Positions 61,485 to 64,000 of a stretch of 64,000 nt of DNA are shown in pieces. Positions within the stretch are counted from its first letter, which is position 1, and each line of letters begins with the position of its first letter. The notes beneath the pieces were generated by a model, which ran no database searches, was not told the origin of the DNA, and saw nothing but the letters and a program-made list of their open reading frames with translations. The stretch is from Periweissella fabalis (GTDB taxonomy: Bacteria; Bacillota; Bacilli; Lactobacillales; Lactobacillaceae), in contig NZ_JAAXPN010000003.1 of the NCBI RefSeq assembly GCF_012396505.1, forward strand, positions 100,151 to 164,150, written 5' to 3'. The translations under genes and the position numbers were made by a program.

Positions 61485-62006
61485 TTAAATAACTTTTTCG
61501 TAAACAAAACACTTATCTTCAGGATGATAAATTCCAGTAAGGGTACCAACTTTTTCAAAGCCTAATTTAGTAGTAATAATCCGTTGCATTGCTAAATTAT
61601 CAACGTGAGTATCAACGCGTAGACTTTTAATTTCAGGGTGATCAGTAATGATATGTTCAATGACTTGGGTAAAGAGTCTAGTTGCATAACCGTTACCAGC
61701 ATGACTTGAGTGAATGGCTAAACGGTGAATTGTCAAATAAGAATCAGTGTCAATCAACCAAGAACCTTCCATATTGTCATAAACTCGATCAGGAGCGGGT
61801 TGGACGGTTACAGTACCAACAGTTTCATTGGTATCATCATTGAATAAGTATGCGTTACCGGCAGCAATATCTGCCTTTACTTGCTCAACATTAGGATAGT
61901 CTCCTTGCCACTGGTTAATACCGGCCTCGGCAAGTTGGGCACGCCCGTCTTGTAAAATAGTCAGTAAAGTGTCGAAATCAGTAGCAGTTGCTTGCTTAAA
62001 ATACAT
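61485..62006 (-). CDS. GNAT-family N-acetyltransferase
   Basis: 173 residues from the ATG at 62006 (GGAGGC upstream). GNAT fold: FKQATATDFDTLLTILQDG start, central IHRLAIHSSHAGNGYATRLFTQVIEH with the acetyl-CoA pyrophosphate loop (HAGNGYA, the Q/RxxGxG/A variant), and LRVDTHVDNLAMQRIITTKLGFEKVGTL. Acceptor unknown; such single proteins acetylate small amines, peptides or ribosomal proteins. The gene is on the minus strand behind the amidase. Confidence 0.9.
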   Translation of the reverse strand: MYFKQATATDFDTLLTILQDGRAQLAEAGINQWQGDYPNVEQVKADIAAGNAYLFNDDTNETVGTVTVQPAPDRVYDNMEGSWLIDTDSYLTIHRLAIHSSHAGNGYATRLFTQVIEHIITDHPEIKSLRVDTHVDNLAMQRIITTKLGFEKVGTLTGIYHPEDKCFVYEKVI

Positions 62007-62074
62007 AATAGCCTCCAAATGTTAATTTTTAGTTCACAAAGAACAGTTTAACTATTTTTAAGGCAAATGTAAAA

Positions 62075-63568
62075 TCAGATGTATTTAAGCATGGTTGGAT
62101 GTAAAAATTTAAACTGTTGTTCTCGTTCAAATAAATAACCAATTTTAAGTAGTAAATCTTCACGCCCTTTACGAGCAGTAAATTGGATTCCGAGTGGTAA
62201 TCCATTTCTAGCAATCTTTGTGGGTAGGCTGATGGCAGGTTGTCCAGTTAAATTAGCTTGTTGAGTAAATGGTGTTAATGCTAGACTATCTGCAAAAAAT
62301 TCATAGACTAAATCTAAGCGAGCTTGTTTTGAAAGTTCAGTAACATGAAGCATTTTCTCTATAGTTTTAGATGAAATTAATGGTTGATTTTTAATTTTAG
62401 GTGCAGTAGTTGCTGTTGTAGGAGTTAAAAATAAATCATATTCTTGTAGAAAATTATCCATTACGAAACTTGCACGATCCCAAGTAGCTAATGTATCACT
62501 GTAATCGATGGCACTTAAAGGTAATCCAGCCTGATAAATTGCCCATGTCGTTAATTCCATGTCAGCACTTGTTAGCTTACGCCCAAGTGTGGTTTCAATT
62601 GTATTAAACATTGCAGCAGTTTCGCCACCATTAATAACATAATAGCTTTCCATCATAGCAATTCCATCAAGGGGATTATCAACTTCGATTGTGTCAATAC
62701 CATGATGATTTAAAAATGCTACGGCTTCTAAGACGGCATTAATTGCATCATCACTTACAATAGTTTTAACGGGTGATTTTAAACTATACGCCACTTTTAT
62801 TCTAGGAGATAAAGCATGCTTAAAAGTGTTCGTAAAGCCTAATTCAAAAATAGGAGTACTAAACGGGGCCGCAGGTTGATATGTTTGTAAGCAATCAAGG
62901 AGTTGCGCTGTGTCCTGAATTGAACGTGTTAGACCGAAACTAATTGAAGCTCCTTGCCAGCCGCGCCAACTATTTTGGCCAACAGGAATACGACCACGGG
63001 TTGGCTTTAGTCCAATAAGACCGCTAAATGATGCTGGAATACGAATAGAACCACCACCATCACTAGCAGTGACGATACTAAGTAGATCAGCTGCAAGTGC
63101 ACTTGCAGCACCACCAGATGATCCACCTGAGTAATAATCCAGATTCCATGGATTATATGTTGGGCCAAAAAGGGTAGGATCAGTAATATTTTTAAATCCA
63201 AATTCTGGTGTGTTAGTATTTCCCAGGATGACAAACCCCGCGTCAATAATTGCTTGGACAAAATTGTCAGTATTTTTAGCAATATTGTGACTAAATAATC
63301 TAGATGCAGATGTAGCCGCTAAGCCAGCCAAATCTTGACCCAAATCTTTAATAACTATAGGAACACCCGCAAAGGGACGGGAACTAGCTTTTTGATCGTA
63401 ATAGCGAGCTTCATTGAACGCCTCATTAATGCGTAAATGAGTAATTGCATTTAGGCTGGGATTAATTGACTCTATTTTAGTTAGGGTTTGTTCGATTAAT
63501 TCTAAACTAGTGATTTGATGATTGCGAATATGTTGGGCTAACGTTGTTGCATCATACGCTAAAGTCAT
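62075..63568 (-). CDS. Amidase (amidase signature family)
   Basis: 497 residues from the ATG at 63568 (GGAGG upstream). The Ser-cisSer-Lys triad is present: Lys in PIVIKDLGQDLAG, Ser in the YSGGSSGGAASALAADLLSIVTASDGGGSIRIPASFSGL block. The family's C-terminal half contains LTGQPAISLP. It hydrolyses amide bonds. GatA would need GatB/GatC neighbours, which are absent, so this is a stand-alone amidase of unknown substrate. A cre-like box at 63642 lies upstream. Confidence 0.92.
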   Translation of the reverse strand: MTLAYDATTLAQHIRNHQITSLELIEQTLTKIESINPSLNAITHLRINEAFNEARYYDQKASSRPFAGVPIVIKDLGQDLAGLAATSASRLFSHNIAKNTDNFVQAIIDAGFVILGNTNTPEFGFKNITDPTLFGPTYNPWNLDYYSGGSSGGAASALAADLLSIVTASDGGGSIRIPASFSGLIGLKPTRGRIPVGQNSWRGWQGASISFGLTRSIQDTAQLLDCLQTYQPAAPFSTPIFELGFTNTFKHALSPRIKVAYSLKSPVKTIVSDDAINAVLEAVAFLNHHGIDTIEVDNPLDGIAMMESYYVINGGETAAMFNTIETTLGRKLTSADMELTTWAIYQAGLPLSAIDYSDTLATWDRASFVMDNFLQEYDLFLTPTTATTAPKIKNQPLISSKTIEKMLHVTELSKQARLDLVYEFFADSLALTPFTQQANLTGQPAISLPTKIARNGLPLGIQFTARKGREDLLLKIGYLFEREQQFKFLHPTMLKYI

Positions 63569-63641
63569 TACAAAAACCTCCAAATATTTTAAAGCTAGTT
63601 TAATGGCTTGAGATAATAAAAACAATCTTTTTTGCTATTTT

Positions 63642-63655
63642 TGTAAGCGTTTACT
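63642..63655. promoter_or_regulatory. cre-like site between amidase and butanediol dehydrogenase
   Basis: TGTAAGCGTTTACT matches the cre consensus at 13 of 14 positions and lies between the two divergent genes; either could be under CcpA control. Confidence 0.65.
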
Positions 63656-63800
63656 AAAAAAGTGATAATTGCTAGGCAAAAGGTTTTTTTTGTTTAGTTT
63701 AAGTAGTATTATGTAGTTATAAGAATTAACTATGATGAAAATGGCTGATCCTTAGTGAAGTTTCTAAAATCTAACGTAATTTGAAAAGAGGTATTTAATC

Positions 63801-64000
63801 ATGAAGGCTGCTGTATGGCACGGTGTTAAAGACGTTCGAGTTGAAGAAGTGGAATTGAAACCATTAAAGGATAACGAAGTTGTTGTTCGTGTTGCCTGGG
63901 CTGGGATTTGTGGTTCAGACTTACACGAATATTTAGAAGGACCTGTATTTATTCCAGTTGAAAAAGCAGAAGAATTGACTGGTGGTAAAGCACCATTGAC
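63801..64000 (+). CDS. bdhA: (R,R)-2,3-butanediol dehydrogenase, 5' part
   Basis: ATG at 63801 with AAAGAGG upstream; the frame is open to the window edge (66 codons). MKAAVWHGVKDVRVEEVELK and VAWAGICGSDLHEYLEGPVFIP contain the zinc-ligand Cys in the GICGSDLHEY motif that marks medium-chain (R,R)-butanediol dehydrogenase/acetoin reductases. About 280 residues lie outside the window. Complements the short-chain acetoin reductase at 15903. Confidence 0.88.
   Translation, partial: MKAAVWHGVKDVRVEEVELKPLKDNEVVVRVAWAGICGSDLHEYLEGPVFIPVEKAEELTGGKAPL

Noticed and set aside
62075..63568. GatA subunit of the tRNA amidotransferase
   Set aside because: No gatB or gatC next to it; stand-alone amidases share the same signature.

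Overview
The window looks like an origin-proximal stretch of a low-GC Gram-positive chromosome, most likely a lactic acid bacterium of the Lactobacillaceae (Leuconostoc/Weissella/Periweissella-like). The reasons are the AT-rich sequence with AGGAGG-type ribosome binding sites, CcpA (cre) boxes, T-box leaders, a LacI-controlled GH13 locus, an aggregation-promoting-factor-like protein, oleate hydratase, acetoin/butanediol enzymes and split menaquinone clusters. Genus is an inference. Three copies of a near-consensus ParB parS site (20111, 21819, 61410) argue for proximity to oriC. I see no prophage, insertion sequence, CRISPR array or rRNA.

Layout. 1-3.7 kb: the end of a small ABC exporter locus, then a decayed membrane protein/TetR pair (three frameshifts) and a PAP2 phosphatase. 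3.7-5.8 kb: a structured leader RNA with a 14-codon Trp-containing mini-ORF ahead of an orphan oligopeptide-binding lipoprotein. 5.8-6.3 kb: zinc-independent ribosomal proteins L33 and S14 behind a consensus promoter with a Zur-type palindrome. 6.4-9.2 kb: a family 8 polysaccharide lyase and two identical tRNA-Asn genes. 9.3-16.7 kb: fucose-permease-like MFS with a cre box, LysM-NlpC/P60 hydrolase, stand-alone ribB, two aldo-keto reductases with a divergent MerR regulator, and acetoin reductase. 17.0-22.8 kb: menF-menD-menH-menC, Nudix, and a lone D-lactate-dehydrogenase N-domain. 22.9-27.3 kb: rhodanese, MFS, aquaporin, YjeM-like permease. 27.5-31.4 kb: aroC-aroA-aroK-aroE. 31.5-37 kb: ABC multidrug exporter, then two paralogous amino acid permeases, each with its own T-box. 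37-43 kb: alpha/beta hydrolase with a triplicated start region, LOG protein, LysR/MFS pair, oleate hydratase. 43-48.3 kb: esterase, LacI regulator, GPH-type sugar transporter and alpha-glucosidase. 48.4-51.6 kb: an ECF transporter whose S component and both ATPase domains are one polypeptide, followed by EcfT. 51.7-58.4 kb: Apf-like protein, lipoproteins, frameshifted luciferase-like gene, NADPH oxidoreductase, NEAT-domain surface protein, UDG-like protein, DUF1361 and AEC transporters. 58.6-61.4 kb: hotdog thioesterase, menB, menE. 61.5-64 kb: GNAT, amidase, start of butanediol dehydrogenase.

How the genes work together. The aro operon makes chorismate from shikimate-pathway intermediates, menF/D/H/C plus the thioesterase/menB/menE cluster convert chorismate to DHNA (menA and menG are not here), and a NEAT-domain protein could capture haem. 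Together this fits a haem/menaquinone-dependent respiratory option. Acetoin reductase and butanediol dehydrogenase handle NADH-linked C4 metabolism.

Most interesting for follow-up: the structured leader RNA at 3740-4026; a dispersed intergenic repeat family with compensatory hairpins; the S-A-A ECF fusion; an in-frame 51-bp triplication that multiplies an RBS plus start codon; two signal-peptide-less LysM proteins; and several single-base frameshifts that need checking against reads.
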